Of a stretch of 8,249 nucleotides of DNA, positions 1-5,052 are shown in pieces. The stretch covers positions 1 through 8,249 of the forward strand of contig WFTY01000363.1 of assembly GCA_015485245.1 (NCBI GenBank). The letters are read 5' to 3'. Positions within the stretch are counted from its first letter, which is position 1. Each line of letters starts with the position of its first letter. Made by a program: the position numbers and the translations under genes. The notes below the pieces were generated by a model. That model saw nothing but the letters and a program-made list of their open reading frames with translations. It made no database searches and had not been told where the DNA came from. The DNA is from Anaerolineales bacterium (GTDB lineage: Bacteria > Chloroflexota > Anaerolineae > Anaerolineales > UBA11858).

Positions 1-199
1 CGCTGAGGGCGACATCGTGCTCGGCGGCGGTGGAGCGGATGGCCGCGCAGGTCTTCTCGCTGACGCGCACCGAGCGCACCCAGCCTAATTCAAAGGCATC
101 CAGGCCCAGCGTGCGGATGTGGATGGCTGCCCCGACGCTGCCGCCGGGTTTCTTGGGGCGCGATTTCGGCGCGCCGACGGTTCCAAAGCGAAAATTCAT
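1..199 (-). CDS. nfo: Endonuclease IV-like AP endonuclease, N-terminal 66 residues (runs off left edge)
   Basis: Only the first 66 residues are present; the gene continues beyond base 1. The product begins MNFRFGTVGAPKSRPKKPGG and goes on with a stretch containing LGLDAFELGWVRSVRVSE and ending AAEHDVALS. This matches, from memory, the start of the TIM-barrel endonuclease IV family (the short form common in archaea and Chloroflexota): strand one with G-T-V-G, then a conserved ELGWV/VRVSE segment. Family members cleave DNA 5' of abasic sites in base excision repair using three metals, but all metal ligands lie outside the window, so activity cannot be judged. The ATG at 199 is supported by GGAGGA six bases upstream. 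It is the last gene of the minus-strand cluster visible here, 93 nt after dgkA, so it could be co-transcribed or have its own promoter; I see no convincing one. Another xylose-isomerase-like TIM-barrel protein is the alternative. Confidence 0.65.
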   Translation of the reverse strand, partial: MNFRFGTVGAPKSRPKKPGGSVGAAIHIRTLGLDAFELGWVRSVRVSEKTCAAIRSTAAEHDVALS

Positions 200-205
200 G
201 CAGTT

Positions 206-211
206 TCCTCC
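206..211 (-). promoter_or_regulatory. Ribosome binding site of the endonuclease IV gene
   Basis: GGAGGA on the minus strand lies six bases before the ATG at 199. It is the best Shine-Dalgarno sequence in the minus-strand cluster and fixes the start. The rest of the 93-nt gap (200-292) holds only a weak 5-bp hairpin and no promoter I can support. Confidence 0.7.
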
Positions 212-292
212 ATGGTTGACAAACTTTCACCACAAGATAACAGGGTTGCTTCTGTTTATGGGCATTCTTCGTGCCCGTGATGAGGGGAGCGG

Positions 293-667
293 TCAATTGA
301 ACAATTGCGCCCACAGCGGCGGGCCGAGGATGAGCAGGCCGATCACCACTGCGGCGATGGCGGTCAGCAATACCGCCGCGGCGCTGACATCTTTGCTGAT
401 CTTCGCCAGCGGGTGTTCTTCTGGTTGGATCAGGTCCGTGAGCGCTTCCAATGCGGTGTTGATGAATTCTGTCGCCCACACCAGCGCCATGGTCAAAACC
501 AGCAGCGCCCACTCTGTTGGCGCGAGCCGCAGCCACAGGGCGAGGGCGATCACGCCCAGGCTGGTGACGGCGTGCACCCAGGTGTTGCGCTGTGTCTGCA
601 GGGCATATTTCCACCCGTTCAGGGCAAAGCGAATGGATTGCAGGCGCGCTTTCAGGAATGCCGGCAT
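293..667 (-). CDS. dgkA: Diacylglycerol/undecaprenol kinase, DgkA family
   Basis: A 124-residue membrane protein of normal length for the prokaryotic DgkA family, which phosphorylates diacylglycerol or, in Gram-positive-type members, undecaprenol with ATP at the inner membrane, recycling lipid carriers. Three hydrophobic segments are visible at about residues 33-48, 52-70 and 95-117. The signature is EFINTALEALTDL (67-79) followed by HPLAKISKDVSAAAVLL (85-101). Residues E67, N70, E74, D78, K92 and D93 line up at a constant offset with E. coli E69, N72, E76, D80, K94 and D95. The residue at the E. coli E28 position, normally Glu in the ERN motif, is Gln here (Q26). A longer reading from 733 would overlap ybeY; the ATG at 667 gives the family's usual start and lies 2 nt after the ybeY stop, suggesting translational coupling. 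Whether the substrate is diacylglycerol or undecaprenol cannot be told from sequence. Confidence 0.9.
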   Translation of the reverse strand: MPAFLKARLQSIRFALNGWKYALQTQRNTWVHAVTSLGVIALALWLRLAPTEWALLVLTMALVWATEFINTALEALTDLIQPEEHPLAKISKDVSAAAVLLTAIAAVVIGLLILGPPLWAQLFN

Positions 668-669
668 GA

Positions 670-1125
670 TTATTCGGGGATGTGTATGCCGTCGAGTCCG
701 AGCGCGGCCAGGACTTCCGCCTGTACCTGCCACATACGCGCTTTTTCCGCTTCTTCAAGGTGATCGTGCCCCAGCAGGTGTAGTGCTCCATGAATGGTGA
801 GCAATTGCAGCTCAGCTTCTACGCTGTGCCCGCCGGCCTCAGCCTGCGCCTGTGCTTGCGGATAGGAGATGGCCAGCACGCCCAGGTGGGGTTGATCGGC
901 CTCGGGGTCAATGAAATCCATGGGAAAGGAGAGCACGTCCGTGGGGGCGTCTATCCCGCGATACTGGCGGTTAAGCTCCTGCAATTGGGCGTCATCGCTG
1001 ATCAGGATGTTGATGAGCGCGTTGGGCGGTGCGCCCTGTTGCTGCAAGGCGCGCTCGGCTGCCTGTTGGATGGCCGCGATCGTTGCTTTAGGGAGGACGA
1101 TATCGGATTCGACGGCGATGAACAT
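670..1125 (-). CDS. ybeY: Endoribonuclease YbeY, 16S rRNA maturation factor
   Basis: A 151-residue cytoplasmic protein of the YbeY/UPF0054 family, a metal-dependent single-strand endoribonuclease needed for 16S rRNA 3' end maturation and ribosome quality control. The hallmark zinc motif H-G-x-x-H-x-x-x-x-D-H is at residues 112-122 (HGALHLLGHDH), with ligands H112, H116 and H122. The conserved upstream segment TDVLSFPMDF is at 62-71, followed by a LGVLAISY strand at 81-88. Length is typical and no key residue is missing. The start ATG at 1125 lies 7 nt after the pgpH stop and has no clear Shine-Dalgarno sequence, so translation is probably coupled to pgpH. The order pgpH-ybeY-dgkA is a well-known conserved neighbourhood in Firmicutes and related lineages and supports the call. 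Confidence 0.95.
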   Translation of the reverse strand: MFIAVESDIVLPKATIAAIQQAAERALQQQGAPPNALINILISDDAQLQELNRQYRGIDAPTDVLSFPMDFIDPEADQPHLGVLAISYPQAQAQAEAGGHSVEAELQLLTIHGALHLLGHDHLEEAEKARMWQVQAEVLAALGLDGIHIPE

Positions 1126-1132
1126 GGCGAAT

Positions 1133-3232
1133 TTACTCAGCTGTCGAAGGGGCGGGACGGGCGGAAACAGGCATCGTGGGGTAATCCACGCGCGGGTGGT
1201 AAACGCCTTGCAGCGCGGCGAAGAACGTTTCTTCTACGATCTTCAGGTCTTGCAGTGTGAGCGGGGTGTCGTCCAGTTGTCCTTCGGCCAGGCGGGTGTC
1301 AAGGGTGTTTTTGATTAGCTCGCGCAGGGCCTCTTCCGTGGCTGGTTTTTCGGCGCGCATGCGCGCTTCCACCCCGTCGGCCAGCATCACTAAGGCGGTC
1401 TCGCGCGATTGCGGCCGGGGGCCGGGATAGGTGAATTGCGCCTCGTCAACCGCCTCCCCATTTTTCTGTGCAGCTTTGAGCGCCTGGGCAAGCTGGTAGC
1501 GCGTCTGGAGCGTGCCGTGGTGTTCCGCGATGAAGGCGGAGATTCGTTGGGGAAGGCGGTGTTGGCGCGCCAGTTCCAGCCCGTCGGATACGTGGCGGAT
1601 GATGATTTCGGCGCTTTTTACCGGGTCCAGGCTGTCGTGCGGGTTGATCTGCGAGGGCTGCTGGTTTTCGATGAAGAAATAGGGATTCAGAGTTTTGCCA
1701 ATATCGTGGTAGAGCGCGCCGACGCGCGTGAGCAGGCTGTTGGCGTCGATGCGTTCGGCGGCCTGTTCGGCCAGGTTGGCGACTTGCAGGCTGTGCTGGT
1801 AGGTGCCTGGCGCGTTGCGCAATAAGTGCTCCAGTAAGGGCGTATCGGGGCGGGAGTATTCGAGCAGCTGTAAGGGGGTCACCTGCCCCAGGAGCGGGGC
1901 AATCAGGTACTGGAAGAAAACAGCCAGTCCCGCAGCGATCATTCCGTGCAGCAGGGTGGTCCCCGTCTGAGTGAGTAAATCCATCCAGTCTGTTGAGGGC
2001 TGTAAGAGGTGAAAGGCGGCGATCACCACTGAGCCGGAGACGGCGATGGTCAGCCCCACCCACAGATAGGCGCTGATGCGTTGTTCCTGCCGGGGGATGA
2101 GCACGCCATAAAGGCTGCTTACGCTGTAAAAAAGTATCAACACGCCGGCGTTGGGTTGGCCGAAGGTCACCAGGATAATCAGGGGAACGGTGGACACCAG
2201 TGCGACTTCTTCGCCAAATAGTCCGGCGATGATGAGCGCGTACGCCGTCAGGGGGAAGACGTAAGGGACCAGCGGGTGGATGGGGAGCGCCAACCGCCCC
2301 AGGATGAGGAACGCCAGAAACAGGGTGAACACCGCGATGACGCCGCGCAGATTTGCCACATAGCGGGGATTGCGCCGAAAGAGGATCACTGCCAGTACGG
2401 CAGAGAGGGTGACCATTAACCCGGCGCTGGCGATCTCTTGCCACAGCTTTGTGGGACGGCTTAGCCCGATGAAGCGCAGCGCCTCGACGTCTTCTTCGGT
2501 GAGCACTTTGCCGCGCTCGACCACGATTTCGCCGGGTGCGTACGTTACGGTGACGGGTTCAACCGCTTCAGCGGCGGCCTGGCGCGCCGCTGAAGTCAGG
2601 CTTTCGCTGTAGAAACTGTTGGGTGCGATGAACGCGGAAACCAGCTCGGAGACGATGGTGGCCTGGTCGGCGGGCAGAGAGAGGCTGACCAGGTTGGGGA
2701 CGCTGGCGCGCGCGGACTCCAACCGATCCTCGCGGATGGTGTTGCGCATCACCTGCTCCAGTACGACGATGGCCTCCTGTTGTACGGCCTGCCATCGGGC
2801 ATCGTTGAGCGTCAGGATGTCAGCGGCCATTTCCGGGCTCAGGTGAATGTCCTTCATCGCCGCCAGGTCGGCCAGTTTTTGTTCTTGGGTCGCGTAGGTG
2901 TCGGCGCGCACGCTGTTGATGTAGGCCAGCGCGGCGCGCAGCTGGTCGAGTTGCTGGCGGGCGATCCCGGTATCCGCCTGGGTGTATTTTGGCGCGATGG
3001 CCTGTGCTGCGGCCTCTCGCTGCTGGGTGGTGCGCACTTCGCTGGTGTAGCGCACCGCCGAAGGCGCCAGAATATCCTCGGGCGATACATCTCCCACGGT
3101 TAAATCCCTGGCCGCGGTGGTCAGCGCCGGCGCGTAGATCACCGCACCCAACGCGGTCGCGCTGGCTGCCAGAATGAGGACAGCAAGGATGATGATCTGC
3201 TGCCAGGTGAGTCGGGGAGATGATGGGGCCAT
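1133..3232 (-). CDS. pgpH: 7TM-HD family cyclic-di-AMP phosphodiesterase PgpH
   Basis: A 699-residue integral membrane protein (PgpH/YqfF family). Order: an N-terminal membrane segment (about 13-34), a large extracytoplasmic 7TMR-HDED region (about 40-255), seven hydrophobic segments between about 265 and 447, then a cytosolic HD domain (about 475-680). Every HD metal ligand known from Listeria PgpH has an equivalent: H480, H509-D510 (in YHDIGK), H547, H571-H572 and D619. Family members hydrolyse c-di-AMP to pApA, controlling potassium and osmotic balance and cell-wall homeostasis; hydrolysis here is inferred from the intact site. The extracytoplasmic domain implies sensing of an external cue, ligand unknown. 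The ATG at 3232 has no Shine-Dalgarno sequence and lies 10 nt downstream of a long hairpin at the yqeY junction. The tail after about 680 (Pro/Ala/Ser rich) looks unstructured. The gene is followed after 7 nt by ybeY. Confidence 0.93.
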   Translation of the reverse strand: MAPSSPRLTWQQIIILAVLILAASATALGAVIYAPALTTAARDLTVGDVSPEDILAPSAVRYTSEVRTTQQREAAAQAIAPKYTQADTGIARQQLDQLRAALAYINSVRADTYATQEQKLADLAAMKDIHLSPEMAADILTLNDARWQAVQQEAIVVLEQVMRNTIREDRLESARASVPNLVSLSLPADQATIVSELVSAFIAPNSFYSESLTSAARQAAAEAVEPVTVTYAPGEIVVERGKVLTEEDVEALRFIGLSRPTKLWQEIASAGLMVTLSAVLAVILFRRNPRYVANLRGVIAVFTLFLAFLILGRLALPIHPLVPYVFPLTAYALIIAGLFGEEVALVSTVPLIILVTFGQPNAGVLILFYSVSSLYGVLIPRQEQRISAYLWVGLTIAVSGSVVIAAFHLLQPSTDWMDLLTQTGTTLLHGMIAAGLAVFFQYLIAPLLGQVTPLQLLEYSRPDTPLLEHLLRNAPGTYQHSLQVANLAEQAAERIDANSLLTRVGALYHDIGKTLNPYFFIENQQPSQINPHDSLDPVKSAEIIIRHVSDGLELARQHRLPQRISAFIAEHHGTLQTRYQLAQALKAAQKNGEAVDEAQFTYPGPRPQSRETALVMLADGVEARMRAEKPATEEALRELIKNTLDTRLAEGQLDDTPLTLQDLKIVEETFFAALQGVYHPRVDYPTMPVSARPAPSTAE

Positions 3233-3242
3233 GGTGGGCTTG

Positions 3243-3289
3243 TTGCTGGTTGTAAGCGCACGCTCGCGAGTGTGCGCTTAGCTCAGCAA
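3243..3289 (-). repeat. Long near-perfect hairpin across the yqeY-pgpH junction
   Basis: Bases 3253-3280 form a 28-bp palindrome with 13 of 14 pairs complementary (left arm on the minus strand TAAGCGCACACTCG, containing the yqeY stop codon). It is extended by outer arms TTGCTG (3289-3284) and CAGCAA (3248-3243) after a 3x4 internal loop. In the minus-strand transcript this would fold into a stable stem. No U-run follows on that strand, so it is not a standard intrinsic terminator. It may be an mRNA processing, stability or translation-control element, or a protein-binding palindrome. Confidence 0.7.
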
Positions 3290-3721
3290 TTCTCGGACGA
3301 TCTGATTGGCTTCTTTGCCATCGGCGCGCCCGCGAATTTTGGGCATCAGTATCCCCATTACTTTGCCCATTTCGCTCATCGAGGTCGCGCCAGCTGCGGC
3401 AATCGCCTGGCGGACGAGTTCTTCCAGTTCGTCGCGTGAAAGCGGTTTGGGAAGATAGGTTTCCAGAACACGAATCTCGTCCCGGGCAATGTTAATTAGG
3501 TCGTCTCGGTGTGCTTGTTGCGCGCCTTCGATTGTCTCGTGGCGTGCTTTGACCTCCTTTTGCAATAACCCCAACACTTCAGGTTCGTCGAGCGGGCCTT
3601 GTTTGGCGATCTCGGCGTTCTTGATGGCAGAAATTGCCATGCGTAAAACGCGTTTGCGCAGTTCATCGCGGGCCTTCATGGCCTCTTTCAGGTCCTGAGA
3701 AAGTTTTTCCTTTGTGCTCAT
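3278..3721 (-). CDS. yqeY: GatB/YqeY domain protein
   Basis: A 147-residue cytoplasmic, mainly helical protein of the stand-alone YqeY family, whose fold matches the C-terminal tRNA-binding region of GatB and GluRS-associated domains. The cellular role of YqeY is not settled; a tRNA-related function is assumed from homology. Visible family features are the N-terminal LSQDLKEAMKARDELRKRVLR (about 6-26), the helix with IKNAEI at about 31-36, the central LETYLPKPLSRDELEELV stretch near 85-102 and the C-terminal MGKVMGILMPKIRGRADGK region. An upstream in-frame start at 3769 would add 16 residues unlike the family; MSTKEKL at 3721 is the usual start. There is no Shine-Dalgarno sequence but a TATAAT box ends 7 bases before the ATG, suggesting a leaderless transcript. 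It is the first gene of the minus-strand cluster. Confidence 0.92.
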   Translation of the reverse strand: MSTKEKLSQDLKEAMKARDELRKRVLRMAISAIKNAEIAKQGPLDEPEVLGLLQKEVKARHETIEGAQQAHRDDLINIARDEIRVLETYLPKPLSRDELEELVRQAIAAAGATSMSEMGKVMGILMPKIRGRADGKEANQIVRELLS

Positions 3722-3728
3722 GGTTTGA

Positions 3729-3734
3729 ATTATA
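3729..3734 (-). promoter_or_regulatory. -10 box of the yqeY promoter, possibly giving a leaderless mRNA
   Basis: A perfect TATAAT on the minus strand is separated from the yqeY ATG by seven bases (TTCAAACC minus one), so transcription would begin at or within a base or two of the A at 3721. The -35 region at the expected 16-18 bp distance is GC-rich and matches TTGACA poorly. The lack of any Shine-Dalgarno sequence before the ATG is consistent with a leaderless message. Confidence 0.55.
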
Positions 3735-3788
3735 CCGCGTCTGGGCGGGCAAGGCCGCAGCGGGGACATGGAGGGCGGCCAAGGTTAT

Positions 3789-3807
3789 TAATCTTTTTCT
3801 AATCTTT
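3789..3807 (+). repeat. Direct repeat TAATCTTT with 11-bp period
   Basis: TAATCTTT occurs at 3789-3796 and again at 3800-3807, exactly 11 bp apart, in the AT-rich part of the divergent intergenic region. The 11-bp step is one helical turn and resembles tandem half-sites for a dimeric winged-helix regulator. Low-complexity T-richness makes chance more likely than for the neighbouring repeat. Confidence 0.45.
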
Positions 3808-3814
3808 AAGCGAC

Positions 3815-3836
3815 CAGTTAAGAGGCAGGTAAGAGG
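3815..3836 (+). repeat. Tandem 11-bp repeat, candidate OmpR/PhoB-type regulator box
   Basis: CAGTTAAGAGG (3815-3825) is immediately followed by CAGGTAAGAGG (3826-3836), differing at one base. A weaker TAAG copy lies at 3807-3810. Two head-to-tail 11-bp half-sites ending 12 bp before a -10-like box is the layout of PhoB/OmpR-family activated promoters, in which the box replaces the -35 element. Confidence 0.55.
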
Positions 3837-3848
3837 ACAGGGATCACG

Positions 3849-3854
3849 GATAAT
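3849..3854 (+). promoter_or_regulatory. -10-like element of the small-protein/DUF5317/HD-GYP cassette
   Basis: GATAAT at 3849-3854 (overlapping TAATAC at 3851-3856) is the best -10 candidate before the plus-strand cassette. No TTGACA-like -35 stands 15-19 bp upstream; that position is occupied by the 11-bp tandem repeat, suggesting an activator-dependent promoter. Initiation would fall near 3861, giving a leader of roughly 35 nt. Confidence 0.45.
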
Positions 3855-3880
3855 ACACTCACGTTCGTTTGTTAGCCAAA

Positions 3881-3886
3881 AAGGAG
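3881..3886 (+). promoter_or_regulatory. Ribosome binding site of the 48-aa small protein
   Basis: AAGGAG lies nine bases before the ATG at 3896. This is the strongest translation signal on the plus strand of the window and is the main evidence that the short reading frame after it is a real gene. Confidence 0.75.
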
Positions 3887-3895
3887 AAAAAGGTC

Positions 3896-4042
3896 ATGAA
3901 GCGCATCTATCGTGAAACAAGTCTGTTGGTTGGTAAGCTGAATCGTCGACACGTTCAGTTGTTCCTGTTGGTTTTGACTTTGAGCCTGTTCATCTTGGGC
4001 GCGGGTGCGCCGGGCGCTGAGGGCACCACAACCGGTTTGTAG
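3896..4042 (+). CDS. 48-residue single-membrane-segment small protein
   Basis: A short gene of 48 codons. The product starts MKRIYRETSLLVGKLNRRHV, continues with a hydrophobic segment at about residues 21-37 (QLFLLVLTLSLFILGAG) and ends in a short polar tail after an A-P-G turn. Basic residues before the segment (K2, R3, R6, K14, R17, R18) predict the N-terminus inside and the tail outside; it could be a membrane anchor or an uncleaved signal-like peptide. Evidence that it is translated is the AAGGAG nine bases upstream, a preceding promoter-like region and its fit ahead of the next gene, whose ATG is 13 nt beyond the stop with no Shine-Dalgarno of its own, so this gene may drive downstream translation. 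The LFxLGAGAP pattern is one I loosely associate with unnamed small proteins of Chloroflexota; that is recollection, not a search. Function unknown. A pure leader peptide is the alternative. Confidence 0.7.
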   Translation: MKRIYRETSLLVGKLNRRHVQLFLLVLTLSLFILGAGAPGAEGTTTGL

Positions 4043-4055
4043 TTCCCGCGAATCC

Positions 4056-4628
4056 ATGATCCTCCTCCTGGCTGTAGCCATCGGGCTGACCGCCGGGATG
4101 CTGCGAGCAAGGTTTGGTCGGCGTCCCTATCGGGCGTACGAATTAGAAGCAATCGGGTTGGTCGTGCTGGCGGTGGTGCCACAGTTGCTGGCATTTCACA
4201 TCTCCAGCACGGCTGCGCGAATCCCCGATGGGGTTGCCTCGGCCATTCTGGTAAGCTCGCAGTTTCTTTTATTGGGGTTTGTGTGGCTCAACCGGCAAAA
4301 GCCGGGCTTCTGGCTGCTTGGGCTGGGATTGGCGCTCAATCTGATCGTGATCCTGCTCAACGGCGGTTGGATGCCCATTGCACCCGAGACCGTAAAACAG
4401 ATCACCTCCTCGGGGCGTCACTGGCAACTGGGTGACCGCTTTGGGCTGAGTAAAGATGTTTTGATGTCCCCTGATGCTACCCGGTTGTGGTGGTTGTCAG
4501 ATCGTTTTCTTTTCCCTGAGAGCCTGGGATGGCGCGTGGCGTTTAGTCTGGGGGATGTGTTCCTCGCGACGGGCGTTTTCTGGTTGTTGTGGTCCCAGGG
4601 CGGGGCTCGTGTTGAAATTGACGACTAG
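4056..4628 (+). CDS. DUF5317-like five-segment membrane protein
   Basis: A 190-residue membrane protein that resembles, from memory, the DUF5317 family, which has no known function. Hydrophobic segments are at about residues 1-17, 30-48, 58-78, 84-103 and 161-180. Between segments four and five is a loop of some 57 residues that starts with the motif NGGWMPIAPE (102-111), the feature I most associate with the family, and includes LSDRFLFP (147-154); segment five begins with FSLGD. The loop may carry the functional surface. I chose the ATG at 4056 (MILLLAVAIGL) because it puts the first membrane segment at the N-terminus; a frame start at 4005 would add 17 unlikely residues overlapping the small gene upstream. 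No Shine-Dalgarno sequence precedes it and it follows the 48-aa gene by 13 nt, pointing to coupled translation. Partner or substrate unknown. Confidence 0.75.
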   Translation: MILLLAVAIGLTAGMLRARFGRRPYRAYELEAIGLVVLAVVPQLLAFHISSTAARIPDGVASAILVSSQFLLLGFVWLNRQKPGFWLLGLGLALNLIVILLNGGWMPIAPETVKQITSSGRHWQLGDRFGLSKDVLMSPDATRLWWLSDRFLFPESLGWRVAFSLGDVFLATGVFWLLWSQGGARVEIDD

Positions 4629-4643
4629 ATAGTGGAGAGAAGT

Positions 4644-4664
4644 GTTGTCATGATGATGGACAAC
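4644..4664 (+). repeat. Short inverted repeat GTTGTC/GACAAC
   Basis: GTTGTC (4644-4649) and GACAAC (4659-4664) are perfect inverted arms around a 9-nt spacer ATGATGATG, in the 79-nt gap between the DUF5317-like gene and the next gene. It could be a dimeric regulator site or a small mRNA hairpin; six-base arms can also occur by chance. No U-run follows, so it is not a terminator. Confidence 0.3.
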
Positions 4665-4695
4665 CATTCTTGATGCTATCCAGCATTCTTTACTA

Positions 4696-4700
4696 AGGAG
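4696..4700 (+). promoter_or_regulatory. Ribosome binding site deciding the start of the NHLP-like gene
   Basis: AGGAG at 4696-4700 stands 7 bases before the ATG at 4708 but only one base before the ATG at 4702. The spacing favours 4708 as the true start. Confidence 0.75.
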
Positions 4701-4707
4701 AATGATT

Positions 4708-5043
4708 ATGCGTACAGTTTATCGTCGAGATGCCGCAGCGGCTTCGGAAGCCGAGTGTCATCCGGAAGTGAGCCGCTTGATCTCCGCGGCAGTTGTCAAC
4801 AAGCATTTTTGTCGATTATTGCTCACGCGCCCGGCCGAGGCGTTGGAAGCCGGGTATCTTGGTGAACCGTTCGCGCTGGAACGTGAAGACCGTGCGATGA
4901 TCTTGGCGATTCAGGCGGATTCGCTGGCCGATTTTGCCATGCAGGTTGTCCGTTTCCAGGATCGCGCGCAGAGAGAGAAAAAACACATCTACGGCATTGT
5001 CACCAGCCAGTGGAGTGCCCAACAGGTTCACCAGAAATCCTGA
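4708..5043 (+). CDS. Small protein resembling the NHLP/Os1348 (nitrile hydratase leader-like) group
   Basis: A 111-residue soluble protein without signal peptide or membrane segment. Residues about 20-80 (PEVSRLISAAVVNKHF, then LLLTRPAEALEAGY, then LEREDRAMILAIQADSLADFA) have the pattern of the nitrile hydratase alpha-like leader fold: a helix, a short F-x-x-x-L-L-x-x-P-x-x-A-L-x-x-G-Y segment and a further helix after an acidic E-R-E-D. In that group (NHLP, including proteins called Os1348 family) some members are leaders of ribosomally made peptides, while others are free-standing proteins of unknown role. Here there is no Gly-Gly cleavage site and no Cys/Ser/Thr-rich core; the tail after residue 81 is charged (RFQDRAQREKKH), so a peptide-precursor role looks unlikely. 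Start chosen by AGGAG seven bases upstream. It is followed after 9 nt by the HD-GYP gene, which lacks its own Shine-Dalgarno, so the two are probably made together and may interact. The family call is tentative. Confidence 0.65.
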   Translation: MRTVYRRDAAAASEAECHPEVSRLISAAVVNKHFCRLLLTRPAEALEAGYLGEPFALEREDRAMILAIQADSLADFAMQVVRFQDRAQREKKHIYGIVTSQWSAQQVHQKS

Positions 5044-5052
5044 AATCGCATC

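Noticed and set aside
216..241. TTGACA followed by GATAAC on the plus strand near 216-241, promoter-like
   Set aside because: The spacing is only 14 bp and it would drive antisense transcription through dgkA with no gene to serve; probably chance.
261..277. Hairpin GGGCA/TGCCC in the gap between dgkA and the endonuclease IV gene
   Set aside because: The stem is only five base pairs and no T-run follows on either strand, so it cannot be called a terminator.
30..800. Plus-strand open frame (256 codons) opposite endonuclease IV, dgkA and ybeY
   Set aside because: It crosses three recognised genes on the other strand, has no ribosome binding site and no recognisable domain.
1446..2444. Long minus-strand open frame (332 codons) inside pgpH in another frame
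   Set aside because: Its product is Arg/Pro/His-rich with no recognisable motif, and the overlapping frame encodes an intact PgpH. It is a shadow caused by GC-rich codon bias.
4650..4673. Seven-codon reading frame (ATGATGATG... TGA) before the NHLP-like gene, as a possible leader peptide
   Set aside because: The purine-rich stretch upstream is badly spaced, the frame lies within the inverted repeat, and nothing suggests attenuation.
4670..4696. TTGATG with TACTAA 15 bp downstream as a promoter for the NHLP-like gene
   Set aside because: The spacing is short, the boxes are poor, and initiation would fall downstream of the good AGGAG ribosome binding site, which would then be lost.
4708..5043. 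Interpretation of the NHLP-like gene as a ribosomal peptide precursor
   Set aside because: No Gly-Gly-type cleavage site, no core rich in Cys, Ser or Thr, and no modification enzyme or transporter nearby in the window.
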